A stretch of DNA of 8,082 bases, from positions 1 through 8,082 of the forward strand of contig JADHRO010000090.1 of NCBI GenBank assembly GCA_016777395.1, written 5' to 3'. Shown here one piece after another: positions 1-5,960 of this stretch. A program made the translations under genes and the position numbers. Every line of letters begins with the position of its first letter. Position 1 is the first letter of the stretch. This stretch comes from Chitinophagales bacterium. Its GTDB lineage: Bacteria > Bacteroidota > Bacteroidia > Chitinophagales > UBA8649. The notes beneath the pieces are model-generated. The model was given only the letters and a program-made list of their open reading frames with translations. It did not search any database and was not told where the DNA came from.

Positions 1-1
1 A

Positions 2-526
2 TCTAAACATTCTCTTTTTGGGGCTTCAAAAGTTGCTGCGGACATCTACGTACAGGAATATGGCAGATACTTTGATATGCCCACATGTTGCTTGAGGGGC
101 GGTTGCCTGACAGGACCAAGTCATTCAGGGGTGGAACTACATGGATTTTTGAGTTACTTAATCAAATGCAATATAATTGGCAAAAAGTATACAATTTTCG
201 GGTATAAGGGTAAACAAGTAAGGGATAATATTCATAGCTATGATGTTTCTAAATTTATTGAAGAGTTTATTAAAGCGCCCCGAATTGCAGAAGTGTATAA
301 CATTGGAGGTGGAAGAGATAATTCTGTGTCTATTCTTGAAGCTTTTGATTTGATTGCCTCAATATCTGGTAAGGAGATGGTTTACGAATATTCCGACCAA
401 AATAGAGCGGGCGACCACATGTGTTACATCTCTGATTTAAGTAAAATGAAGGCACATTATCCAAATTGGGATATTACAAAGGATTTGAAAACAACCTTTG
501 AAGAAATATACATAGCTGGCAAATAA
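2..526 (+). CDS. NAD-dependent nucleotide-sugar epimerase/dehydratase, CDP-paratose 2-epimerase-like (5' partial)
   Basis: This is the C-terminal 174 residues of an extended short-chain dehydrogenase/reductase (SDR) that modifies a nucleotide-activated sugar in the cytoplasm. The frame is open to the left edge, so the ATG at 77 is an internal Met and the N-terminal Rossmann half with the NAD-binding glycine motif is outside the window. The family is usually about 340 residues. Visible signatures are SLFGASK at visible residues 4-10 (the YxxxK region), RGGCLTGP with HSGVELHGF further on, FGYKGKQVRDNIHS, and YNIGGG. These resemble CDP-paratose 2-epimerase/tyvelose epimerase relatives found in glycan clusters. 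The residue expected to be catalytic Tyr is Phe (codon 17-19), while the Lys (29-31) is kept. The exact substrate cannot be read from the sequence. The stop is TAA at 524-526, 49 bases before the next gene on the same strand. The SDR assignment is firm; the CDP-paratose specificity is tentative. Confidence 0.85.
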   Translation, partial: SKHSLFGASKVAADIYVQEYGRYFDMPTCCLRGGCLTGPSHSGVELHGFLSYLIKCNIIGKKYTIFGYKGKQVRDNIHSYDVSKFIEEFIKAPRIAEVYNIGGGRDNSVSILEAFDLIASISGKEMVYEYSDQNRAGDHMCYISDLSKMKAHYPNWDITKDLKTTFEEIYIAGK

Positions 527-531
527 AAAAA

Positions 532-554
532 ATCTTGATCTTTTGAATCAAGAT
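532..554 (-). terminator. Inverted repeat with T-tract on the minus strand; possible minus-strand terminator
   Basis: Arms ATCTTGAT (532-539) and ATCAAGAT (547-554) form a perfect 8-bp stem around a 7-base loop. The A run at 525-532 becomes a T run directly after the stem when read on the minus strand, which is the usual intrinsic-terminator layout for minus-strand transcription. Read on the plus strand there is no T run after the stem (TGTGGG follows), so it is a poor terminator for the epimerase gene. No minus-strand gene is visible nearby for it to serve. It may limit antisense transcription or simply be an mRNA 3'-end hairpin. Confidence 0.35.
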
Positions 555-575
555 CATGTGGGTAAAGTAGTTTAA

Positions 576-1742
576 ATGGGAAAGAGGGTTTATTTTGCGG
601 AGTTAGACGGTTTAAGAACTCTAGCTTGCCTGTTGGTTGTTGTTGGGCATTCATTTAGAGAGGCATTTTCAAACTTAGCCAAACACTCTTTTTTTGATAA
701 TGGTGTTTACACTCATTTTATTTCTACAATTGGAGCTGGAAAAGAAGGAGTATCAATTTTTTTTGTTTTAAGTGGCTTTCTCATAACATACTTACTCTTA
801 AAAGAGATTGAAGACAAAGGAAAGATTCATGTTGGAAAATTCTACCTCAGGAGGGCGTTAAGAATTTGGCCACTATATTATGCTGTCATGTTCTTTGGAT
901 TGTTTTTATATCCAAACATTGTAAATCTTGCTGGCCAAGAATATAATGAAGAGTTAAACTATATATTGAACCTTACGTTTTTAAACAATTTTGTTATGTT
1001 GAATACAATTGGACAAAATGTTGAAACGTATCTTCCACACGTTCAAATCGCATGGTCTGTTGCTATTGAGGAGCAATTTTATTTGTTTTGGCCTTTGCTG
1101 TTCTTGTTTAAACCGACTAAAAAATCACTCCCTATATTGTTCGGGATGTTGCTAATTATTTCCATCGGGTTTTATATGTTGAATAGGAATAATCCTGGAG
1201 CTTTATATTTTCATATTTTAGGACAAATTCACAATCTTGTTTGGGGGGGGATTGGAGCGCTATTAATTTTTTATAACAAACAAATAAAAGAGCTATTTAA
1301 TAATCTGAAAAATCGGCATCGATGTTTGATTTATTTAATTGGAACAATTATGTTTGTCTTTCGGAATGACCTTTTACAATATTTGGATTATTACTTTTTA
1401 AGAACAATGCTTAGCTTTTTCTATACCTTTGTTATTCTTGACCAATCTCTAAATATTTCTGAAAAGTTTAAGTTTAATAAAACTGGCTTCTTTGTGGCTT
1501 GGGGTAAATATTCGTATGGAATGTACTTGTTACATTTTATAGGGCTTTTATTGATTAAGAATGTATTTGATTTTATTAACGTCAGATTAGTCCAAAACGA
1601 ATTTTTTAGTTATAAAGAAAGTGTTTTAGGTGGGTTTATGGTAGGCATAATAGGTGTGGTTTTAGGGTTTATTCTAGCGTACTTAAGTTACCATTTTTAT
1701 GAAAAACCATTTTTAAAATTTAAAAACAGGTTTAAAGCATAA
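576..1742 (+). CDS. Acyltransferase 3 family membrane protein (OafA/YrhL-like O-acyltransferase)
   Basis: This 388-residue polytopic membrane protein of the acyltransferase-3 family probably transfers an acetyl or other acyl group to a sugar hydroxyl of the surface glycan. The N-terminus carries the family opening LDGLRTLACLLVVVGHS, with the conserved His at residue 25. FFVLSGFL follows at about 62-69, then FYLRRALRIWPLYY (89-102, Arg92/93/96), WSVAIEEQFYLFWP (160-173), and YSYGMYLLHF (312-321) with YEKPF near the C-terminus. Hydrophobic stretches suggest about ten membrane segments. The length is normal for the membrane domain alone; there is no fused SGNH domain as in some OafA proteins. 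A run of eight G at 1243-1250 encodes W223-G224-G225 and is a possible slippage site. There is no clear Shine-Dalgarno before the ATG. The donor, acceptor and acyl type are not determinable here. Confidence 0.93.
   Translation: MGKRVYFAELDGLRTLACLLVVVGHSFREAFSNLAKHSFFDNGVYTHFISTIGAGKEGVSIFFVLSGFLITYLLLKEIEDKGKIHVGKFYLRRALRIWPLYYAVMFFGLFLYPNIVNLAGQEYNEELNYILNLTFLNNFVMLNTIGQNVETYLPHVQIAWSVAIEEQFYLFWPLLFLFKPTKKSLPILFGMLLIISIGFYMLNRNNPGALYFHILGQIHNLVWGGIGALLIFYNKQIKELFNNLKNRHRCLIYLIGTIMFVFRNDLLQYLDYYFLRTMLSFFYTFVILDQSLNISEKFKFNKTGFFVAWGKYSYGMYLLHFIGLLLIKNVFDFINVRLVQNEFFSYKESVLGGFMVGIIGVVLGFILAYLSYHFYEKPFLKFKNRFKA
1243..1250 (+). repeat. Homopolymeric G8 tract inside the acyltransferase gene
   Basis: Eight consecutive G lie in an otherwise AT-rich gene. 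The tract spans TGG GGG GGG, encoding Trp223-Gly224-Gly225. A one-base gain or loss would shift the frame about 58% of the way through the protein and remove the C-terminal membrane segments. The other homopolymers of similar length in the window are T or A runs, as expected at this base composition. Confidence 0.9.
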
Positions 1743-1815
1743 GATTAAAAGGACCTACGATTGGATTGAAGAGCAGGTAAATGATGCTAAATAAAACCTT
1801 ATATTTTTTAAGTTT

Positions 1816-2682
1816 ATGAGCCCCTTTTTTTCCATTATTCTCCCAACCTACAATCGAGCGCATATCTTGCCAAAGGCAATAGAGAGTCTCCTCAAACAGC
1901 AGTTTGAAGATTGGGAGTTGATAGTGGTAGATGACGGTTCGTTGGATAACACGAAGGAAGTAGTAGAAGCCTTTGACGAACCAAGAATTCAATATGTTTA
2001 TCAAGAAAATGCGGAAAGATCTGCTGCAAGAAACAATGGAATTGGACTCGCCAAAGGACAGTATATAGGTTTTTTGGATAGCGACGACCAATTTCATGAA
2101 AAGCATTTGGAAGGCCTATATAGAGCTATTAATGAGCATGAGGGTAAAGAATTTATATATGTAATTAAGGGGCTTGCGATTAATGAAGCATTAAAAACTG
2201 AAGCGAAAATCCATCTTAAGGAAGGGAAATCGGATATAGAGACCGTATTGCTCAACTCCATCACTCCAGGACAGTTTGTCGTCCCTGCACCTATTATGAA
2301 GGAATGTCTTTTTGACAAGGATATTCGAATTAGTGAGGATACCGAAGTATTGGTCCGTTTAATCCAAAAAGCCAAGTTAAAAATCATCGACCAGTATACT
2401 TTACACTATTACCAACATGAAGATAATTCGGTAAATACAGATAAATACAATGCATTTTGGGATAGAAAAAACACCTTAGAATATATTTTTAAACAACTGT
2501 CTAGCAATTCGCTGTCAAAGTCCTTCCAAAGAATGATTTTGAGTAACTGTTATTTTGGGATTTATCGATATCACAAAGCACAGGGAAATAAATTTCAGGC
2601 AAAGTGGAATATATTTCTTGCAATTTTTAAATATCCGAGACTTCGGTTAAAGGAGAAAGTGCATTTACTCTTTAAGGGTTGA
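1816..2682 (+). CDS. Family 2 glycosyltransferase (GT-A fold)
   Basis: This 288-residue cytoplasmic glycosyltransferase should transfer a sugar from a nucleotide-sugar donor to a growing lipid-linked glycan. The N-terminus FSIILPTYNRAHILPKAIES is the classic GT2 start. VVDDGS (37-42, Asp39/Asp40) is the nucleotide-binding acidic motif, SAARNNGI (69-76) precedes the metal-binding LDSDD (87-91), and EDTEV near 174-178 is in the region where GT2 enzymes place the catalytic acidic residue. There is no membrane segment, so it probably acts at the inner face of the membrane with a basic C-terminal tail. ATG at 1816 is the first start after an in-frame TAA at 1792-1794. It lies 73 bases after the acyltransferase stop and has no obvious Shine-Dalgarno. 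Donor sugar and linkage cannot be predicted from this sequence alone. Confidence 0.94.
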   Translation: MSPFFSIILPTYNRAHILPKAIESLLKQQFEDWELIVVDDGSLDNTKEVVEAFDEPRIQYVYQENAERSAARNNGIGLAKGQYIGFLDSDDQFHEKHLEGLYRAINEHEGKEFIYVIKGLAINEALKTEAKIHLKEGKSDIETVLLNSITPGQFVVPAPIMKECLFDKDIRISEDTEVLVRLIQKAKLKIIDQYTLHYYQHEDNSVNTDKYNAFWDRKNTLEYIFKQLSSNSLSKSFQRMILSNCYFGIYRYHKAQGNKFQAKWNIFLAIFKYPRLRLKEKVHLLFKG

Positions 2683-2706
2683 TGAAAAAATAGACCTGGA
2701 ATTGAG

Positions 2707-2737
2707 TTTGTATACTTGTTGCTTTGATATATTTATG
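2707..2737 (+). promoter_or_regulatory. Weak candidate Bacteroidota-type promoter upstream of the MBOAT operon
   Basis: TTTG at 2707-2710 is followed after 19 bases by TATTTATG at 2730-2737. The second element matches the Bacteroidota -7 consensus TAnnTTTG with one mismatch, and the spacing fits the -33/-7 pattern. It sits in the 104-base gap between the GT2 gene and the MBOAT gene, the largest gap in the window and the natural place for an internal promoter. In AT-rich DNA such matches occur by chance, so this is a suggestion only. Confidence 0.25.
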
Positions 2738-2786
2738 AGTAAATCTTAAGCTAAATAAAGTATTTTTACATCGAACCTAGAATGGA

Positions 2787-4223
2787 ATGTTATTTAACTC
2801 TTTAGACTTTGCCATATTTCTACCTATTGTCTTTGCGCTGTATTGGCTGTTAGATAGGTTTAATGTGCGTTATCAAAACGTGCTGATCGTAGCTGCGAGT
2901 TATTTTTTTTATGGATGGTGGGATTGGAGATTTTTATCCTTGATTCTTTTCAGTACGATAGTAGATTATACCGTCGGGAATGGCTTAAAGAATACGGAGG
3001 ACAATCTTAAGCGGAAGATGCTGCTTTGGACAAGTATCGTGGTGAATCTTGGCTTTTTAGGTTTTTTTAAGTACTACAATTTCTTCTTAGATAATTTTAT
3101 AGAGGCCTTTTCATTTTTTGGTGGAGAGTTTAGTAGTCAATCGCTGAAAATAATTTTACCCGTAGGAATAAGTTTCTATACTTTTCAAACTTTAAGTTAT
3201 ACTATAGACGTTTATAAAAAGAATTTAGAGCCCACGAAAGACTTCATCTCCTTTTCGGCTTTTGTTAGCTTTTTCCCTCAACTCGTTGCTGGTCCGATTG
3301 AACGCGCGACAAATTTGTTGCCACAGTTTTATGATAAAAGGAAATTCGACTATTCAAAAGCTGTTGACGGATTAAGGCAAATATTGTGGGGGCTATTTAA
3401 GAAGGTGGTTATTGCGGATAACTGTGCAGAATATGCAAACATGATATTCAATAACTCTGCAGAGCACTCTGGCAGCACGCTTGTGTTAGGCGCCGTCTTT
3501 TTTACCTTTCAAATTTATGGTGATTTCTCAGGGTATTCAGACATTGCAATTGGGGTATCTCGTTTGTTTGGGTTTGATTTAATGAAGAACTTTGCCTTCC
3601 CTTATTTCTCAAGAGATATTGCGGAGTTTTGGAGACGATGGCACATTTCCCTGTCTACTTGGTTTAGAGATTATTTATATATCCCATTGGGTGGAAGTCG
3701 CGGAGGTAAATGGATGCAAGTACGTAATACCTTCGCTATATTTATTGTCAGTGGGTTTTGGCATGGAGCCAATTGGACATTTATTGTTTGGGGAGCTTTA
3801 AATGCGATTTACTTCCTGCCTCTACTTTTATTGAATAAGAATCGATCTAATTTGGATATAGCGGGTAAAGGAGGCTTGTTTCCTAAAGCAAGAGAAGTGT
3901 TCGAAATGATGGGAACCTTTGGCTTAACAGTTATCGCTTGGATCTTCTTTAGAGCAGATAGTTTGGGGCATGCATTTTCATATATTCAAGGGATATTTAC
4001 AGAGTCTCTGTTTAGGATGCCGACTATCCTTCCAAAATTGGTATTAGCACTTCTTGCTTTCTTCTTGGTCATAGAATGGGTAGGCAGAGAAGGAGAATTT
4101 GCCTTGAATCAACTACTTTTAAAGTGGAATAGAATGATCCGTTGGAGTTTTTATTTGATTATTGTGGCAATGATTGTTTTGTTTTCGGGCAAACAACAAG
4201 AATTTATCTACTTTCAGTTTTAA
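2787..4223 (+). CDS. MBOAT family O-acyltransferase (AlgI/DltB/PatA-like)
   Basis: This 478-residue polytopic inner-membrane protein probably takes an acyl group from a cytoplasmic donor and passes it across the membrane for O-acylation of a glycan. The N-terminus MLFNSLDFAIFLPIVFALYW is typical of AlgI-like MBOAT proteins. Conserved blocks follow in order: LPVGISFYTFQTLSYTIDVY (124-143), FFPQLVAGPIER (162-173), GDFSGYSDIAIG (245-256), FWRRWHISLSTWFRDYLYIPLGGSRGG (281-307) containing His286, and SGFWHGANW (322-330) containing the invariant His326. WIFFRAD (385-391) is another hallmark. The length is normal and no key residue is missing. The start at 2787 gives the expected N-terminus; the ATG five bases upstream is in another frame and stops quickly. 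The next gene, an SGNH-like protein 9 bases downstream, is the usual partner of such proteins. Family assignment is firm; acetyl as the acyl group is inferred from AlgI. Confidence 0.96.
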   Translation: MLFNSLDFAIFLPIVFALYWLLDRFNVRYQNVLIVAASYFFYGWWDWRFLSLILFSTIVDYTVGNGLKNTEDNLKRKMLLWTSIVVNLGFLGFFKYYNFFLDNFIEAFSFFGGEFSSQSLKIILPVGISFYTFQTLSYTIDVYKKNLEPTKDFISFSAFVSFFPQLVAGPIERATNLLPQFYDKRKFDYSKAVDGLRQILWGLFKKVVIADNCAEYANMIFNNSAEHSGSTLVLGAVFFTFQIYGDFSGYSDIAIGVSRLFGFDLMKNFAFPYFSRDIAEFWRRWHISLSTWFRDYLYIPLGGSRGGKWMQVRNTFAIFIVSGFWHGANWTFIVWGALNAIYFLPLLLLNKNRSNLDIAGKGGLFPKAREVFEMMGTFGLTVIAWIFFRADSLGHAFSYIQGIFTESLFRMPTILPKLVLALLAFFLVIEWVGREGEFALNQLLLKWNRMIRWSFYLIIVAMIVLFSGKQQEFIYFQF

Positions 4224-4232
4224 GTTGAGCAA

Positions 4233-5186
4233 ATGAATAAGTTTTTAAAGGATATTGGAATTTTTTTGGTTTTGCTGGCCTTATTGCTCTTTGTAGCCAT
4301 GTTCATCACTAAGCTTACTGTTCAAAACAGGGTAAGTTATAATATTGACCAGAGTGCTTCTAGTATTGTGCTTGGTCACTCGCATTCAGAATGTGCATTT
4401 AATGACGAACGTATACCGGGATTAGAAAATCTGTCTATTTCAGGAGAGGCATATTTTTATACATATACCAAATTGAAAGAAGTTGTTTCTAGTAACGAGA
4501 ATGTCGACTTAGTTTTTATTGAGTTTACAAATAATCAAATCAGCGAATCGATTAATGATTGGGTTTGGAAGGAAAAGTATCTTTCCTATCACTATGCTAT
4601 TCATAGTGCTTTCATTGATTGGCGGGATAAGTTGTTAATCCTAAAAAACAATCCACGAGGGTATATTGCCAATCTCCCGGTGGTTTTTAAAAGCATGTTG
4701 AAAAGTGCGCTAAAAGGCGAAAATTTACCATCCGTATATGGCGGATATACCGCTTTAGAGGGCGACTTGTTTGATTATGAAAAAAAGGATCCTAAGGAAG
4801 GGGAGAATAAGGAAGATTTTGTAATAATTAATGAAAAAATTTCAGAGATACAGTTAAATTATTTAGATAAAATCATTAGCTTTTTAGAAGAAAAAAATAT
4901 TCAAATGTGTTTAATTCGCTCTCCAGAACATGAAAGTTATTCTGGTTTGGCAAATGAAGATACTTATCAAGATGTATTAACGAATAGGTTTGTAGATGTG
5001 CGATTTGTAGATTTAAAAGATTTTCCTTTAGGTAAAACGCATTTTAGAGATCCAGAACATTTGAATAGTACAGGTGCAAATATTGTATCTGATTGGTTGG
5101 GAAATCTTTTAGATCAGGACCAATTCTTTAATTCGGAGAAGAAGCATTGGACGTTCAAAGAATTGGAGGAAAATTATAATAATTAG
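4233..5186 (+). CDS. Membrane-anchored SGNH-hydrolase-like protein, probable partner of the MBOAT acyltransferase
   Basis: This 317-residue protein has one N-terminal membrane segment (about residues 7-28) and a globular domain that should face the periplasm. SGNH-like features are visible: IVLGHSHSE (45-53) places a candidate nucleophile Ser50 in block I, SISGEAYF carries a block II Gly71, EFTNNQ (97-102) offers a block III Asn, and DPEHLN (273-278) gives the DxxH motif with Asp273 and His276 at the usual C-terminal position. AlgJ, AlgX, DltD and PatB are proteins of this type that work with MBOAT partners, so a role in the final transfer of an acyl group to the glycan is inferred. Block I is GHSH rather than the usual GDS. 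A charged stretch near 180-195 (DYEKKDPKEGENKED) looks like a surface loop. It lies 9 bases after the MBOAT gene and 3 bases before the methyltransferase gene, so co-transcription is likely. I do not recognise a named family. Confidence 0.75.
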   Translation: MNKFLKDIGIFLVLLALLLFVAMFITKLTVQNRVSYNIDQSASSIVLGHSHSECAFNDERIPGLENLSISGEAYFYTYTKLKEVVSSNENVDLVFIEFTNNQISESINDWVWKEKYLSYHYAIHSAFIDWRDKLLILKNNPRGYIANLPVVFKSMLKSALKGENLPSVYGGYTALEGDLFDYEKKDPKEGENKEDFVIINEKISEIQLNYLDKIISFLEEKNIQMCLIRSPEHESYSGLANEDTYQDVLTNRFVDVRFVDLKDFPLGKTHFRDPEHLNSTGANIVSDWLGNLLDQDQFFNSEKKHWTFKELEENYNN

Positions 5187-5189
5187 AAC

Positions 5190-5960
5190 ATGGGTATAAT
5201 AGGAAAAATTATATACTCTCCTTTTTCTTCTAAGGAAAAGGTTGAGAAGTACCAGCAAATTATTCGCGATGAGGAATGGAAGTGGCTACGTAATGAAATA
5301 CCAGGCAATAGTAAATTTCTAGACGTTGGATGCGGCGCTGGCTACACCATGCAAAAAGTAACTGAAGATTTAAATTGCGATTGTGTTGGCATAGACCCAG
5401 ATCCGGGTGCGCATGGAGTGGGACGCTACACGAAAGAAATGGTTCAATCGAATAAAATTTTACAAGGCTTTGCTGAAAATCTTCCATCTCGTGACAAGGA
5501 ATTTGATGTTGTATTCTCTTCTCATGTATTGGAGCATGTAAATGATGAGCAAAAATCATTACAAGAAATGAAGCGGGTGCTGAAAGATGATGGGGTGTTG
5601 ATTATAGGAATGCCTACAGCTACCATGACTTGGATTAGTTTTTTCTCTCAGCTCTTTCTACTCACGCATATTCGTATCTATGAGTTCATTAAAGGCTTGC
5701 TTTCAAAAAAAATATTCAAGTTGCTAAAGCGAATTTTTGTTTATCGTTCACATAGTTATCCAAGAGCTCAAACCATTTTTTATGATTTCATGCACTATAG
5801 AGTAAGTAATTGGACTAAAATTGTATCTAGCGAATTTGAAATAGAGAAAACATTAGAGCCATGTTTATACCCATATCCAGACTATTTTCAATGGTTTAAA
5901 ATCCACCATTCAAAAATTGTATCTAGCAGTATATTTTTTATTTGTAGAAAGAAGAAATGA
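5190..5960 (+). CDS. Class I SAM-dependent methyltransferase (Methyltransf_11-like)
   Basis: This 256-residue enzyme probably methylates a sugar or another glycan group using S-adenosylmethionine. Motif I FLDVGCGAG is at 43-51 and VGIDPDP with acidic Asp69 at 66-72. NLPSRDKEFDVVFSSHVLEHV (97-117) covers the post-I region, and MKRVLKDDGVLIIGMPT (127-143) is the typical final Rossmann strand region. The C-terminal part is unusual: residues about 148-185 are hydrophobic then strongly basic (FFSQLFLLTH, then KKIFKLLKRIF), suggesting contact with the membrane. The ATG is 3 bases after the previous stop. A GGAGG at 5165-5169 is 20 bases upstream, too far for ordinary Shine-Dalgarno pairing. The stop overlaps the next start in ATGA. 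The SAM fold is firm; the substrate is unknown, and O-methylation of the glycan is inferred from context. Confidence 0.9.
   Translation: MGIIGKIIYSPFSSKEKVEKYQQIIRDEEWKWLRNEIPGNSKFLDVGCGAGYTMQKVTEDLNCDCVGIDPDPGAHGVGRYTKEMVQSNKILQGFAENLPSRDKEFDVVFSSHVLEHVNDEQKSLQEMKRVLKDDGVLIIGMPTATMTWISFFSQLFLLTHIRIYEFIKGLLSKKIFKLLKRIFVYRSHSYPRAQTIFYDFMHYRVSNWTKIVSSEFEIEKTLEPCLYPYPDYFQWFKIHHSKIVSSSIFFICRKKK
5817..5831 (+). repeat. 15-bp direct repeat, copy 1
   Basis: AAAATTGTATCTAGC occurs here and again at 5913-5927, 96 bases (32 codons) apart and in the same reading frame of the methyltransferase gene. Both copies encode KIVSS. It may be chance or the trace of a small internal duplication. Confidence 0.8.
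5913..5927 (+). repeat. 15-bp direct repeat, copy 2
   Basis: This is the second exact copy of the repeat at 5817-5831, close to the 3' end of the methyltransferase gene. The sequence between the copies encodes an aromatic-rich segment (YPYPDYFQWFKIHH). Recombination between copies would delete 32 codons without shifting the frame. Confidence 0.8.

Noticed and set aside
77..79. ATG at 77 as the true start of the epimerase gene
   Set aside because: The frame is open upstream to base 2 and encodes the conserved SLFGASK and EYGRYF region of the family, so this Met is internal.
542..575. TTTG (542-545) and TAGTTTAA (568-575) as a promoter for the acyltransferase gene
   Set aside because: The spacing is 22 bases, the second element matches poorly, and the transcription start would fall inside the coding sequence.
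1794..1815. AT-rich imperfect hairpin before the GT2 start as a terminator
   Set aside because: The stem (AAAC-C-TTA with TAAGTTT) is short, AT-rich and bulged, and no T run follows; not distinguishable from background.
1732..2106. Open frame on the minus strand opposite the GT2 gene
   Set aside because: It lies opposite a strong GT2 coding sequence, shows no recognisable domain and has no context; it is a shadow frame. The same applies to the open frames at 457-654, 2094-2387, 5260-5559 and 7073-7264 (minus) and 3592-3801 (plus).
2903..2910. T8 tract in the MBOAT gene, and similar T or A runs at 757-764 and 6587-6594, as phase-variation sites
   Set aside because: T and A runs of this length are common in AT-rich genes; unlike the G8 tract they do not stand out from background.
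5165..5169. GGAGG as a Shine-Dalgarno for the methyltransferase
   Set aside because: It is 20 bases before the ATG and inside the upstream coding sequence; the spacing is too long for ordinary pairing.
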